A stretch of 7,400 nt of DNA from Fimbriimonadaceae bacterium (GCA_022402505.1 JAKRSE010000339.1:1-7400), one strand, 5' to 3'. Positions 1 through 6,608 are shown, numbered from the stretch's first letter. The notes: generated by a model not told the origin, from the sequence alone. Numbers and translations: made by a program.

Positions 1-618
1 AGGGAAGTCGCCGCCCCGCCACTTGGGGTCCCTCAAGACGGCTTGGCGGGCCGTTTCGTTGAACCCGATCTGCATCGGGCTGTGGGCGCCGCAGGAGGCG
101 GTGACCCAGGCTCGGTCCAGCCGGTCAGGGAAGCGGACGGCCCACTCCAGGACCTGCATTCCGCCCATGCTCCCGCCGGCCGCCATCCGCAGTCGGGGGA
201 TGCTCAATCTGTCCAGAAGGATTGCCTGGGCTCGGACCATGTCGCCGATCGAGGGGAAGGGGAACCGGCTGCCGAGCCGCACGCCGTCGGAATCCAGCGT
301 CCCCGGTCCCGTGCTGCCCTGACAGCCGCCGAGCACGTTGCTGCAGAGGATGAAGTGCTCGGCGGGGTCGATGGCTCGGCCCGGCCCGACCATGCGGCTC
401 CACCAGCCTGCGGCGTGGGAGTCGCCGCTCAGGGCGTGACAGATCAGGACCGCGTTGTCGCGACTCTCGTTCAGGGTCCCCCAGGATTCCCAGGCGAGAT
501 CGGCGTTCTCCAGCCGGGCCCCAGACTCCAACTCGAAGGGCCCCAGACCGGTCACATGCCGTGAGCCGGCCTGGGGGGTGAGCCGCTCGTTTTCCTGAAA
601 CAGGCCTTCATCCATCAT
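1..618 (-). CDS. metX: Homoserine O-acetyltransferase (MetX), 3' part cut by window edge
   Basis: This cytoplasmic alpha/beta-hydrolase-fold enzyme transfers an acetyl group from acetyl-CoA to homoserine, the first committed step of methionine synthesis. The 206 visible residues hold family hallmarks in order: CHALSGDSHAAGWW (60-73), the LGGCQGSTGP stretch (96-105) and the nucleophile elbow AAGGSMGGMQ (146-155) with Ser150 as the expected catalytic serine. FNETARQA (186-193) and a WRGGDF-like segment follow. Members usually run to about 350-380 residues, so roughly the last 40 %, including the catalytic Asp and His, lies beyond base 1. The start is ATG at 618, immediately followed by a second ATG (615). 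An in-frame stop at 639-637, which is also the stop of the preceding ATPase gene, bars a longer N-terminus, and no clear Shine-Dalgarno is visible in the 18-base gap. Some MetX-family members use succinyl-CoA or make O-acetylserine, and the visible half does not settle this. Confidence 0.93.
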   Translation of the reverse strand, partial: MMDEGLFQENERLTPQAGSRHVTGLGPFELESGARLENADLAWESWGTLNESRDNAVLICHALSGDSHAAGWWSRMVGPGRAIDPAEHFILCSNVLGGCQGSTGPGTLDSDGVRLGSRFPFPSIGDMVRAQAILLDRLSIPRLRMAAGGSMGGMQVLEWAVRFPDRLDRAWVTASCGAHSPMQIGFNETARQAVLRDPKWRGGDFP

Positions 619-636
619 CGCCGAAGTCGGCCCGGC

Positions 637-2121
637 TCAGTCGCGTCCGAAGAGGGCATCGAAGAAGCCGCGCTTCTTCTTGGGAGGCTCAGGCCGAGGG
701 GCGGCCTGCCGGGAGGCGCCGTTGTCTCGGAGCGGGTCATAGGTGATCGTCGGCCGATTGAGGGGCTGCGGGGCCGGGCGTGCAGGCGGCGGAGCATCGG
801 GCATCACCCGCCGGGCGGCATTTCCTCCGGTGGGTTCCGGGGGTTCGGGAGCCGGCTCGGCCTCCGGAATGGCCTCCTCGACCATCGGCATGGCTTCCGT
901 GGGCAGGGGAGCAGCCTCCTCTTCCGGAGCCTCGGCTTCGGTCGAGCCGGTGTTGATGATCTCGGCTTCATGCGGCCGCATGTGCCGCTCGGTGGTCATC
1001 TGTTCGGCCGGAGAACGGCGGACCTGTCCGCCCTTCTTGTCGCCGAGTGCGACGATCCGCATGAACTCACCCGGGTCCTTGGCCTTGCTCTTGGCGACCT
1101 CCAGATCGACCAGGCCACGTTCGACCAGGGTCGCAAGGCTCTGGTCCAGCGTGTTCATCTTCTGCTTGTTGCCGGTCTGGATGATCGAGCTGATCTGGTA
1201 GGTCTTGTTCTCCCGGATCAGGTTTCGCACGGCCGAGGTGCAGTTCAGAACCTCGTAGGCGGCGATCCGCCCTCGGTGGTCCTTCCGGGGAACCAGGGTC
1301 TGACTGATGACCCCGAGCAGGTTCACCGAGAGCTGCATTCGGATCTGCTGCTGCTGGTGCTGCGGAAAGACGTCGACGATTCGGTCCACCGTCTGCAGGG
1401 CATCGACCGTGTGCAGGGTGCCGAAGACGAGGTGACCCGTCTCCGCGGCCGTGATCGCCAGGTGGATCGTCTCCAGGTCCCGCATTTCGCCGACAAGGAT
1501 CACGTCGGGGTCCTGGCGCAGGACGTACTTGAGGGCGTTGGCGAAGCTGAGGGTGTCCACGTCCAGTTCGCGCTGGTTGATGAGCGCGACGTGGTCATCG
1601 TGGACGAACTCCACCGGGTCTTCGACCGTGACGATGTGGCATTCCAGCGATCGGTTGATCGCATCGACCATGGAGGCGAGGGTCGTCGACTTGCCGCTTC
1701 CTGCCGGGCCGGTGACGAGGACGAGTCCGCGTGGACGTTCGATCAGGTCGTAGCAGAGCGCCGGGAGCAGGAGTTCCTCCATCGTCTGGATTTCGAACGG
1801 AATGGCCCGGAAGATCGCCTGATTCACTCCGCGCTGCCGGAAGAGGTTGCCTCGGAATCGGCTGACGCCGGGGACTTCCACGGCGAAGTCGAGTTCGAGC
1901 GTGTCCTCGAACTTCTTCACCTGCTGATCCCGCAGCATGTGCCGGATGGCCCGCATGAAGTCGTCCTCGCTGAACGGCGGAACGTCCGTCAGTTCGACCA
2001 GGTCGCCATAGACCCGGACGAAGACCTTGCCCGTGTCGGTCTTCAGGTGGAGATCCGAGCCGTTCATGCCCACGGCGCGGGTCAGCAGGCCGGGGATGTC
2101 AAGCAGAAGCGGCCTCCACAA
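637..2121 (-). CDS. pilT: PilT-type pilus retraction ATPase with long acidic/proline-rich C-terminal tail
   Basis: This is a cytoplasmic hexameric ATPase that powers type IV pilus retraction (twitching) at the pilus base. Numbered from the TTG at 2121 (494 residues), the N-terminal PAS-like domain begins with GSDLHL (21-26). The Walker A is GPAGSGKST (138-146), the Asp box is IVTVEDPVEFVH (163-174), the Walker B is VILVGEMRD (207-215) and the His box is TGHLVFGTLHT (228-238). AVRNLIREN (297-305) matches the AIRNLIRE motif needed for retraction in PilT. The conserved core ends near residue 360, the usual PilT length. A further stretch to 494 is rich in Pro, Glu and Ala and ends in PKKKRGFFDALFGRD. 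The first codon is TTG. A CTG at 2106 fits the family N-terminus and a GGAGG better, and ATG at 2067 would cut into the SDLHL region. The gene overlaps the upstream paralogue's end and precedes metX by 18 bases. Confidence 0.93.
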   Translation of the reverse strand: MWRPLLLDIPGLLTRAVGMNGSDLHLKTDTGKVFVRVYGDLVELTDVPPFSEDDFMRAIRHMLRDQQVKKFEDTLELDFAVEVPGVSRFRGNLFRQRGVNQAIFRAIPFEIQTMEELLLPALCYDLIERPRGLVLVTGPAGSGKSTTLASMVDAINRSLECHIVTVEDPVEFVHDDHVALINQRELDVDTLSFANALKYVLRQDPDVILVGEMRDLETIHLAITAAETGHLVFGTLHTVDALQTVDRIVDVFPQHQQQQIRMQLSVNLLGVISQTLVPRKDHRGRIAAYEVLNCTSAVRNLIRENKTYQISSIIQTGNKQKMNTLDQSLATLVERGLVDLEVAKSKAKDPGEFMRIVALGDKKGGQVRRSPAEQMTTERHMRPHEAEIINTGSTEAEAPEEEAAPLPTEAMPMVEEAIPEAEPAPEPPEPTGGNAARRVMPDAPPPARPAPQPLNRPTITYDPLRDNGASRQAAPRPEPPKKKRGFFDALFGRD

Positions 2122-3187
2122 GTCCGTCGCGGGTGGCGCGGCGGATGAATTCGGCCGTGTTGCTGCACTTGGCCAGAGCGTGTTCGTAGTCGATGACCCC
2201 TTCCTTCAGGAGCCGAAGAAGACAGCCATCCAGGGTCTGCATTCCGTGCTCGGCTCCGGTCTGGATGTCCTGGGGCAGCTGATGGGTCTTGCCGTCGCGG
2301 ACCATCGTCCGAATCGACGGGGTGACGGTCATGACCTCGAACGCGGCGACCCGGCCCTTGTTGTCCCGAGTCGGCAGAAGCGTCTGGCTGATGACCGCCT
2401 GAAGCGTGACGCTCAGCTGGGTCCGAATCTGGGCCTGCTGGTCGGGGTCGAAGACGTCCACGATTCGGTCGATGGTCTGAGCCGCGTCGACGGTGTGCAG
2501 GGTGCTGAAGACGAGGTGGCCTGTTTCGGCCGCCGTGATCGCCAGCTGGATGGTCTCGAGGTCCCGCATTTCACCCACGAGGATGATGTCCGGGTTCTGC
2601 CGCATGACGTGGCGGAGGGCTTCCGCGAAGCTGTGGGTGTCCACGCCCAGCTCCCGCTGGTTCAAGATCGCCTGCTTGTCCTGATGCACGTACTCGATCG
2701 GATCTTCGATCGTAATGATGTGCTTCCTCTGGTCCTGGTTGATCTCGTTGATCATGGCGGCCAGGGTGGTGGATTTTCCGCTGCCGGTCGGTCCCGTAAC
2801 CAGGATCAGGCCGCGGGGGAGCTTGACGAGCCGCTTGCAGACCGGGGGAAGCCCCAGTTCATCGACGGTCTTGATCCGGTAGGGGATGAGGCGGAAGACG
2901 GCTCCCATCTTGCCCCGCTGCCAGAACATGTTGACTCGAAAGCGGGCCAGGCCGGGGACGGCGTAGCTCAGGTCGACTTCCTTGAAGCTGTGGAACTTCC
3001 GGAGCCTCTCCTCGGAAAGGAGGGGAACCAGCAGGGTCTCGATGTCGGTCTCCGACATGACCGGGAAATCGGTCCGTCGCAGGTCCCCGCGAACCCTCAT
3101 CAAGGGAGGGTTGTCCGCCTTGAAATGGAGGTCGCTGGCATCGAGTTCCACGACCTTGCGCAGGAGTTTATGCAGGAGGTCAGTCAT
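2099..3187 (-). CDS. pilT: PilT-family pilus ATPase, tandem paralogue without tail
   Basis: This is a second retraction-type ATPase of 362 residues, the normal PilT length. The N-terminal domain starts with DASDLHF (16-22). The motor core has Walker A GPTGSGKST (132-140), Asp box IITIEDPIEYVH (157-168), Walker B IILVGEMRD (201-209) and His box TGHLVFSTLHT (222-232). It is very close to the following pilT through the core: both carry GEMRDLETI, AITAAETGHLVF and DRIVDVF, which points to tandem duplication. The AIRNLIRE-equivalent position reads SIRTMVRDG (291-299), which loses the Asn-Leu pair, so its retraction role may differ from that of the downstream copy. All nucleotide-binding boxes are intact, so it should be an active ATPase. 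The start is ATG at 3187, 13 bases after the preceding ATPase gene. Its stop (2101-2099) sits inside the start region of the next gene, suggesting coupled translation. Confidence 0.93.
   Translation of the reverse strand: MTDLLHKLLRKVVELDASDLHFKADNPPLMRVRGDLRRTDFPVMSETDIETLLVPLLSEERLRKFHSFKEVDLSYAVPGLARFRVNMFWQRGKMGAVFRLIPYRIKTVDELGLPPVCKRLVKLPRGLILVTGPTGSGKSTTLAAMINEINQDQRKHIITIEDPIEYVHQDKQAILNQRELGVDTHSFAEALRHVMRQNPDIILVGEMRDLETIQLAITAAETGHLVFSTLHTVDAAQTIDRIVDVFDPDQQAQIRTQLSVTLQAVISQTLLPTRDNKGRVAAFEVMTVTPSIRTMVRDGKTHQLPQDIQTGAEHGMQTLDGCLLRLLKEGVIDYEHALAKCSNTAEFIRRATRDGLVEAASA
2104..2117 (-). promoter_or_regulatory. Ribosome binding site GGAGG with possible CTG start for the downstream pilT
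   Basis: On the minus strand GGAGG lies at 2117-2113, inside the last codons of the upstream ATPase gene. Six bases later, at 2106-2104, is a CTG codon in frame with the next ATPase. That codon is followed by Leu-Asp-Ile-Pro, which lines up with the usual PilT start Met-Asp-Ile. The TTG at 2121 has no comparable purine run before it. This is the only ribosome site here that bears on the choice of start. CTG starts are rare, so the assignment is tentative. Confidence 0.4.
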
Positions 3188-3200
3188 CGTCGCGGCCGGA

Positions 3201-4280
3201 TCATCGTCTCAGCATCTGCTTGAGTTCGGAGACGATTCCCGCGTTCTGCAGGGCGATCTCCTCCGAGATGATGTCTGCTTTGACATATCGGCAGAGGGCT
3301 TGGTTCATGGTCTGCATGCCCCAGTAGGCCCCTTCGTTCATGTGATGGTACAGATCTCCGAAGGCGCCGTCCTCAATCGCTTTGCTGACGGTGGGGGTGC
3401 AGATCAGGATTTCCGCGCAGACCACTCGGCCGTTTCCGTCCTTGCGGGGGATCAGCTTCTGGGCGATGATCGCCCGGAGCGAGTTGCTCAGCCGCTGGCA
3501 GAGGTGATGCTTTTCGTGCGGCGGGAACATGTTCACGACGCGGTCGAGGGTTTCGTAGGCCGAAGACGTGTGGACGGTGGAGAAGACGAGGTGGCCCGTT
3601 TCACCGGCCTGCAGGGCCGTGTGCATCGTGATCGTGTCGCGCATTTCGCCGATGAGGATCACGTCCGGAGCCTCTCGGACCACGGCGCGCATCGCGGGCA
3701 TGAAGTCCTCGGTGTCGATGTGGACTTCGCGCTGGCTGACATAGGCCATCTTGTCCTTGTGCTCGACTTCGAGCGGGTCTTCGATGGTGACGATGTGAAC
3801 CCTGCGACCCGCGTTGATGATGTCGATCAGGGCGGAGAGGGTCGTCGTCTTGCCGCTGCCGGTCGGTCCGGTGACCAGAATCAGGCCCTGCTTGTGCTTG
3901 GTCTGTTCGCCCAGGCTCCCCGGCATTCCCAGCTCTTCCAGGGACTTGATCCGGGAGGGGATGACCCGCATGACGCTCGCGGGGCCGCCGCGCTGGAAGT
4001 ACAGGTTGCAGCGGACGCGGCACTTGCCCGGAAGGACAAAGGACATGTCGTACTCGTGGTTCCTCTCGAAGACGGCCCTTTGACGCTCGGTCAAGACCTG
4101 ATCGTAGAGCTCCCACAGCTTCTCCTCGGTCATCACCGGCCAGGGGCCGCCGGGCAGCTCGCTGACGGAGCCGAACCGCTTGATGCGGGGCTCGCAGCCG
4201 ACCTTGAGGAACAGGTCCGAGCCGCCGCTCTCAAAGACCACGTCGATCAGATCATGCAGGGTGAAATTCGGTGAAGACAT
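3201..4280 (-). CDS. PilT/PilU-family type IV pilus ATPase, most divergent of three
   Basis: This is the third hexameric secretion-type ATPase in the row (359 residues). SGGSDLFLKVG (18-28) opens the N-terminal domain. Then come Walker A GPTGSGKTT (138-146), Asp box IVTIEDPLEVEH (163-174), Walker B VILIGEMRD (207-215) and His box TGHLVFSTVHT (228-238). SDLF instead of SDLH, and a C-terminus with GMQTMNQAL followed by a short helical end, recall PilU, the accessory retraction ATPase that works with PilT. The AIRNLIRE position is replaced by TVSKAIEDG (297-305). All ATPase boxes look complete. It is rather cysteine-rich (for example C87, C91, C288, C294), though no metal-site spacing stands out. 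The start is ATG at 4280, 9 bases after the membrane-protein gene. I am confident of the superfamily, but the PilU assignment is inference, so no symbol is given. Confidence 0.9.
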   Translation of the reverse strand: MSSPNFTLHDLIDVVFESGGSDLFLKVGCEPRIKRFGSVSELPGGPWPVMTEEKLWELYDQVLTERQRAVFERNHEYDMSFVLPGKCRVRCNLYFQRGGPASVMRVIPSRIKSLEELGMPGSLGEQTKHKQGLILVTGPTGSGKTTTLSALIDIINAGRRVHIVTIEDPLEVEHKDKMAYVSQREVHIDTEDFMPAMRAVVREAPDVILIGEMRDTITMHTALQAGETGHLVFSTVHTSSAYETLDRVVNMFPPHEKHHLCQRLSNSLRAIIAQKLIPRKDGNGRVVCAEILICTPTVSKAIEDGAFGDLYHHMNEGAYWGMQTMNQALCRYVKADIISEEIALQNAGIVSELKQMLRR

Positions 4281-4289
4281 GGTTCGAGG

Positions 4290-5057
4290 TCACCGCTCTT
4301 CCCGGTCAGGCTGCGCACTCCCCCGGGGCTTTCGCGACGCGGCGAAGTATACCAATGCCGCGACCAGAATGCTTCCGCCGGCAAGCAGACCCAGATGAAC
4401 GAGAGAAATGGGCTGCGGAGCGGGGCTCTCTGCCTGGGTGGAGGCCGGGGCGCCCGGCACGGGAACCTTCAGCTTCCGCGGGTCCTGAGTCCGGAGCCAG
4501 ACGCGGTACTCCAACCCCGGAGGCTGGTCCGTGGCAAGAGCGGCGATCGCCAGATGTTCGCCATAGAAGGAACGAATGACCCCTTCGCCCGGCCTCATGC
4601 CCTCCAGGTTGATGCTCATCGAATCGAGTGAAAACGGCTCCGGGGCGCCGGCGAAGGCCTGGATCAAGGGCTCCAGCTGGACCCGTCCGGTCTGCAGATC
4701 CATGAGGCCGTCCACGGCGAAGGAGGCCATGACAAAGGACTGGTCCGGATTGGACCCGACCTGGTTCACCGCCACTTCGAGGCCCCGTACCGACGAACCG
4801 AGCAGGCTCCCCAGGGCGGCGCACTGGGTCCGGAGGAGATCGGTCGGATACTCGGGGTCCAGCATCGTCACCCGGACCAGGTCGGGCCCGAACCGATGTT
4901 CCCGCACGACGATGGACGCGCCGATCCGCGGCATGGCCCGGACCAGATCGATCGGTTCCGGAGCAGGCGGAGCGGAGGAGGCAGGAGGACCCTGAGCCAG
5001 GGCAGCCGACGAAGCCAGAACCGAAAGGACAGACAGACAGACGCCAAACGGCCGCAC
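4290..5057 (-). CDS. Unrecognised secreted protein with C-terminal membrane anchor, first gene of the ATPase operon
   Basis: I do not recognise this protein. Read from GTG at 5057 it has 255 residues. A signal peptide (about 1-21) has a hydrophobic core and an ALA cleavage site before QG. A short Pro/Ala/Ser linker (22-35) leads into a folded-looking extracytoplasmic domain (about 36-195) with alternating charged and hydrophobic segments. A Pro/Ala linker (about 199-216) precedes one transmembrane helix (about 218-240) and a basic cytoplasmic tail starting RKPRG. The predicted topology is periplasmic domain, single span, short tail inside. The frame stays open upstream to 5357, but that part runs antisense through greA and would bury the signal peptide. 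A TTG at 5099 is the other possible start. With three pilus-motor genes directly behind it, it could link the cell envelope to the pilus base, but this is inference from position only. Confidence 0.72.
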   Translation of the reverse strand: MRPFGVCLSVLSVLASSAALAQGPPASSAPPAPEPIDLVRAMPRIGASIVVREHRFGPDLVRVTMLDPEYPTDLLRTQCAALGSLLGSSVRGLEVAVNQVGSNPDQSFVMASFAVDGLMDLQTGRVQLEPLIQAFAGAPEPFSLDSMSINLEGMRPGEGVIRSFYGEHLAIAALATDQPPGLEYRVWLRTQDPRKLKVPVPGAPASTQAESPAPQPISLVHLGLLAGGSILVAALVYFAASRKPRGSAQPDREER

Positions 5058-5076
5058 GGCCTCAAGGTACCCGCAT

Positions 5077-5103
5077 GGTTCGCCGACAATGGTCGGCAAA
5101 ACC
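5077..5103. repeat. Inverted repeat in the divergent intergenic region
   Basis: GCCGAC (5082-5087) and GTCGGC (5092-5097) form a perfect 6-base inverted repeat around a 4-base centre. It extends outward after a short mismatch by GGTT (5077-5080) against AACC (5100-5103). It lies 20-46 bases before the proposed GTG of the minus-strand operon and about 105 bases before greA. It could be an operator or a leader hairpin of the ATPase operon. No convincing -35/-10 pair was seen nearby on either strand in 5058-5207, so its role is open. Confidence 0.35.
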
Positions 5104-5110
5104 CGCGGGT
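5101..5110. repeat. Perfect 10-base palindrome next to the inverted repeat
   Basis: ACCCGCGGGT reads the same on both strands and directly abuts the larger inverted repeat, sharing three bases with it. In GC-rich DNA short palindromes are common, so only its place between two divergent genes makes it notable. Confidence 0.25.
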
Positions 5111-5207
5111 CGCGGAACTCGGCCGAACTGCCGTGCGTCTGCAATGTCTCGGAGTCGAAGGGCGTAGAGCATGGACGACGGCCGAATCGGACGGTGGGAA
5201 ACTGAGC

Positions 5208-5714
5208 ATGATGTCTGAAGACGTGGAAATGATGGAAACGGCCAGCCCGTTTCAGCTGACCGGCAACGGTTTCCAGAAGCTGAAGGACGAGCTCCATCGC
5301 CTGACCGTGGTCAAGCGGGCCGAGATCGCCGAAAGGATCCGGGACAGCAAGGACCACGGCGAGTTCAGCGAGGACAACTCGGAGCTGGATGAAGTCAAGC
5401 AGCAGCAGGCGATCGTCGAGAACCGGATCTCCGAGCTGAAGGCGGTGCTCTCCACTGCGGAGGTCATCGAGGAGTCAGCCATTCCCGTCGACCGGGTCGG
5501 CCTCGGCACCGTCGTGGAAGTGGAAGACGATGAGCGGGAAATCCGCTTCAGCGTCCGGATCGTCAGTCCGGTGGAATCCGACCCGGACAACGACCTCATT
5601 TCCGACGACAGTCCCATGGGCCAGGCGCTCTGGGGACTGAAGCCCGGGGATGTCGCCGAGTTCGATGCCCCCGTTGGGCTGATCCGGTACAAGGTCCTGT
5701 CTCTGAGCCGATGA
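5208..5714 (+). CDS. greA: Transcription elongation factor GreA
   Basis: GreA rescues backtracked RNA polymerase by entering the secondary channel and stimulating cleavage of the 3' RNA end. The 168-residue protein has the N-terminal coiled-coil domain (about 15-90; E. coli GreA is 158 residues in all). HGEFSEDNSELDEVK (50-64) forms the tip that carries the acidic pair coordinating the catalytic Mg2+, here probably E52 and E55. The FKBP-like C-terminal domain (about 95-168) shows ISDDSPMGQALWG (131-143), KPGDVAEF (145-152) and the closing YKVLSL strand. Relative to E. coli from memory, the tip has Glu for Asp41 and one extra residue. The start is ATG at 5208, directly followed by a second ATG; GGTGGG at 5193-5198 is a modest ribosome site at good distance. 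The reading frame is open upstream, but that region belongs to the divergent gene on the other strand. Confidence 0.92.
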   Translation: MMSEDVEMMETASPFQLTGNGFQKLKDELHRLTVVKRAEIAERIRDSKDHGEFSEDNSELDEVKQQQAIVENRISELKAVLSTAEVIEESAIPVDRVGLGTVVEVEDDEREIRFSVRIVSPVESDPDNDLISDDSPMGQALWGLKPGDVAEFDAPVGLIRYKVLSLSR

Positions 5715-5718
5715 TTCG

Positions 5719-5745
5719 GCCGGGGACCCTCCCCCCGTTCCCGGC
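5719..5745 (+). terminator. Short GC hairpin just after greA, possible weak terminator
   Basis: GCCGGG (5719-5724) pairs with CCCGGC (5740-5745). Two more pairs, one of them G-U, can close the stem toward an 11-base C-rich loop. It begins 5 bases after the greA stop. No T-run follows, so it would be at best a Rho-dependent or partial terminator. The rest of the gap up to secE holds TATTCT (5756-5761), a possible -10 without a recognisable -35. Confidence 0.3.
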
Positions 5746-5804
5746 AGACCGCAGGTATTCTTGGAGGGCCCATTGATCTCTACGGTCCTTCGGGCATCAC
5801 TTCC

Positions 5805-6056
5805 ATGAGCAAGAAAGAACCCGCCGCTCCCAAAGCAGGCTCGATTGCGACGCTCCCCAAGATGCGGCGCGGCCTCAAGGGCTTCTACCAGGACCTCATC
5901 GTTGAAATGCGCAAGGTTTCCTGGCCGACTCCCAAGGACAGCACCCGCATGTCCGGCATGGTTCTCGGTGTCTGCGGACTCGTGGTTCTCATCCTCTTCG
6001 GCATCTCCACCGGCTTCGAAATCCTGTGGAGCATCGTGATGGGAGGGAACGGCTGA
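5805..6056 (+). CDS. secE: Preprotein translocase subunit SecE
   Basis: This small subunit clamps SecY in the SecYEG channel of the inner membrane. The 83-residue protein has a basic, Pro/Ala/Lys-rich N-terminus (1-25), then the amphipathic surface helix with the family signature EMRKVSWPTPKD (34-45). One transmembrane helix follows (about 51-75) and ends in a short glycine-rich tail. The single-span form is the common bacterial one; E. coli SecE has three spans. ATG at 5805 gives a normal-length protein although the bases just before it are poor as a ribosome site. GGAGGG at 5763-5768 sits too far upstream for this ATG. nusG follows after 4 bases, the conserved secE-nusG pairing, which supports the call strongly. 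Confidence 0.95.
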   Translation: MSKKEPAAPKAGSIATLPKMRRGLKGFYQDLIVEMRKVSWPTPKDSTRMSGMVLGVCGLVVLILFGISTGFEILWSIVMGGNG

Positions 6057-6060
6057 CCCC

Positions 6061-6588
6061 ATGGCGAAGGCCTGGTATGCCGTCCATACCATCAGCGGAC
6101 ACGAGAACAAGGTCCGCGAAATGCTCACCCGCCGAGCCGAGAGCCAGAAGGTCTGGGGACTCGACATCTTCGACATCCTGATCCCCACCGAACAGGAACT
6201 CGCCACCCGCTCCGGCAAGCGACGGGTGCTGGAAAAGAAGGTCTTCCCCGGCTACATCCTGGTGGAGATGAACCTGACCGATGACATCTACAAGCTGATC
6301 AAGAGCACCAGCGGCGTCACCGGGTTCGTCCAGTCCGGCAACAAGCCCGTGCCCATGGAAGACCGGGAGGTCCGGCTCATTCTCAAGAACCTGGAGAAGA
6401 GCCAGGAGGTCCCCAAGATCGTCTTCAACAAGAACGACGTCATCCGAGTGGTCGAAGGGCCGTTCGTGGACTACCAGGGCCGCGTGGAAGAGGTCAACGC
6501 CGAGCGCGAGAAGCTGAAGGCGATGATCACCATCTTCGGCCGAGACACTCCGGTCGAGCTCGACTTCAACCAGGTCGAAAAGCAGTAG
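6061..6588 (+). CDS. nusG: Transcription termination/antitermination factor NusG
   Basis: NusG binds the clamp of RNA polymerase through its N-terminal domain. Its C-terminal KOW domain contacts Rho or ribosomal protein S10, linking elongation to termination and translation. The 175-residue protein (E. coli 181) starts AKAWYAVHTISGHENKV and has the family stretch VFPGYILVEM (61-70) and GFVQSGNKPVPM (88-99). The KOW motif follows as NKNDVIRVVEGPF, then DYQGRVEEVN (123-146). The sequence ends a few residues after the last KOW strand (PVELDFNQVEKQ). ATG at 6061 lies 4 bases after the secE stop, with GGAGG at 6042-6046 inside the secE end as ribosome site, so the two are almost certainly co-transcribed. 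The usual following gene, rplK, is not present. Confidence 0.97.
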   Translation: MAKAWYAVHTISGHENKVREMLTRRAESQKVWGLDIFDILIPTEQELATRSGKRRVLEKKVFPGYILVEMNLTDDIYKLIKSTSGVTGFVQSGNKPVPMEDREVRLILKNLEKSQEVPKIVFNKNDVIRVVEGPFVDYQGRVEEVNAEREKLKAMITIFGRDTPVELDFNQVEKQ

Positions 6589-6608
6589 GCCTGCCTCCCC
6601 GACCGTCA

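Noticed and set aside
43..564. Plus-strand frame opposite metX
   Set aside because: The minus strand encodes unmistakable MetX motifs across the whole stretch.
970..2148. Long open frame on the plus strand opposite the tailed pilT
   Set aside because: It is antisense to a clear ATPase gene and has no recognisable domain. GC-rich codon use on the other strand leaves such frames open.
2027..3223. 398-codon plus-strand frame opposite the middle ATPase
   Set aside because: It mirrors the conserved ATPase codons in antisense. Similar frames face all three paralogues, as expected for shadows of related sequences.
2982..4274. 430-codon plus-strand frame opposite the first ATPase
   Set aside because: It is an antisense shadow, rich in Asp, His, Val and Arg, with no family signature or ribosome site.
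5058..5357. N-terminal extension of the membrane-anchored protein up to 5357
   Set aside because: It runs antisense through the 5' end of greA, has no conserved look, and would place the signal peptide inside the protein.
5763..5804. ATT start for secE at 5772 behind GGAGGG
   Set aside because: The frame is open and the purine run tempting, but ATT starts are very rare, the spacing is only 3 bases, and the ATG at 5805 already gives a normal SecE.
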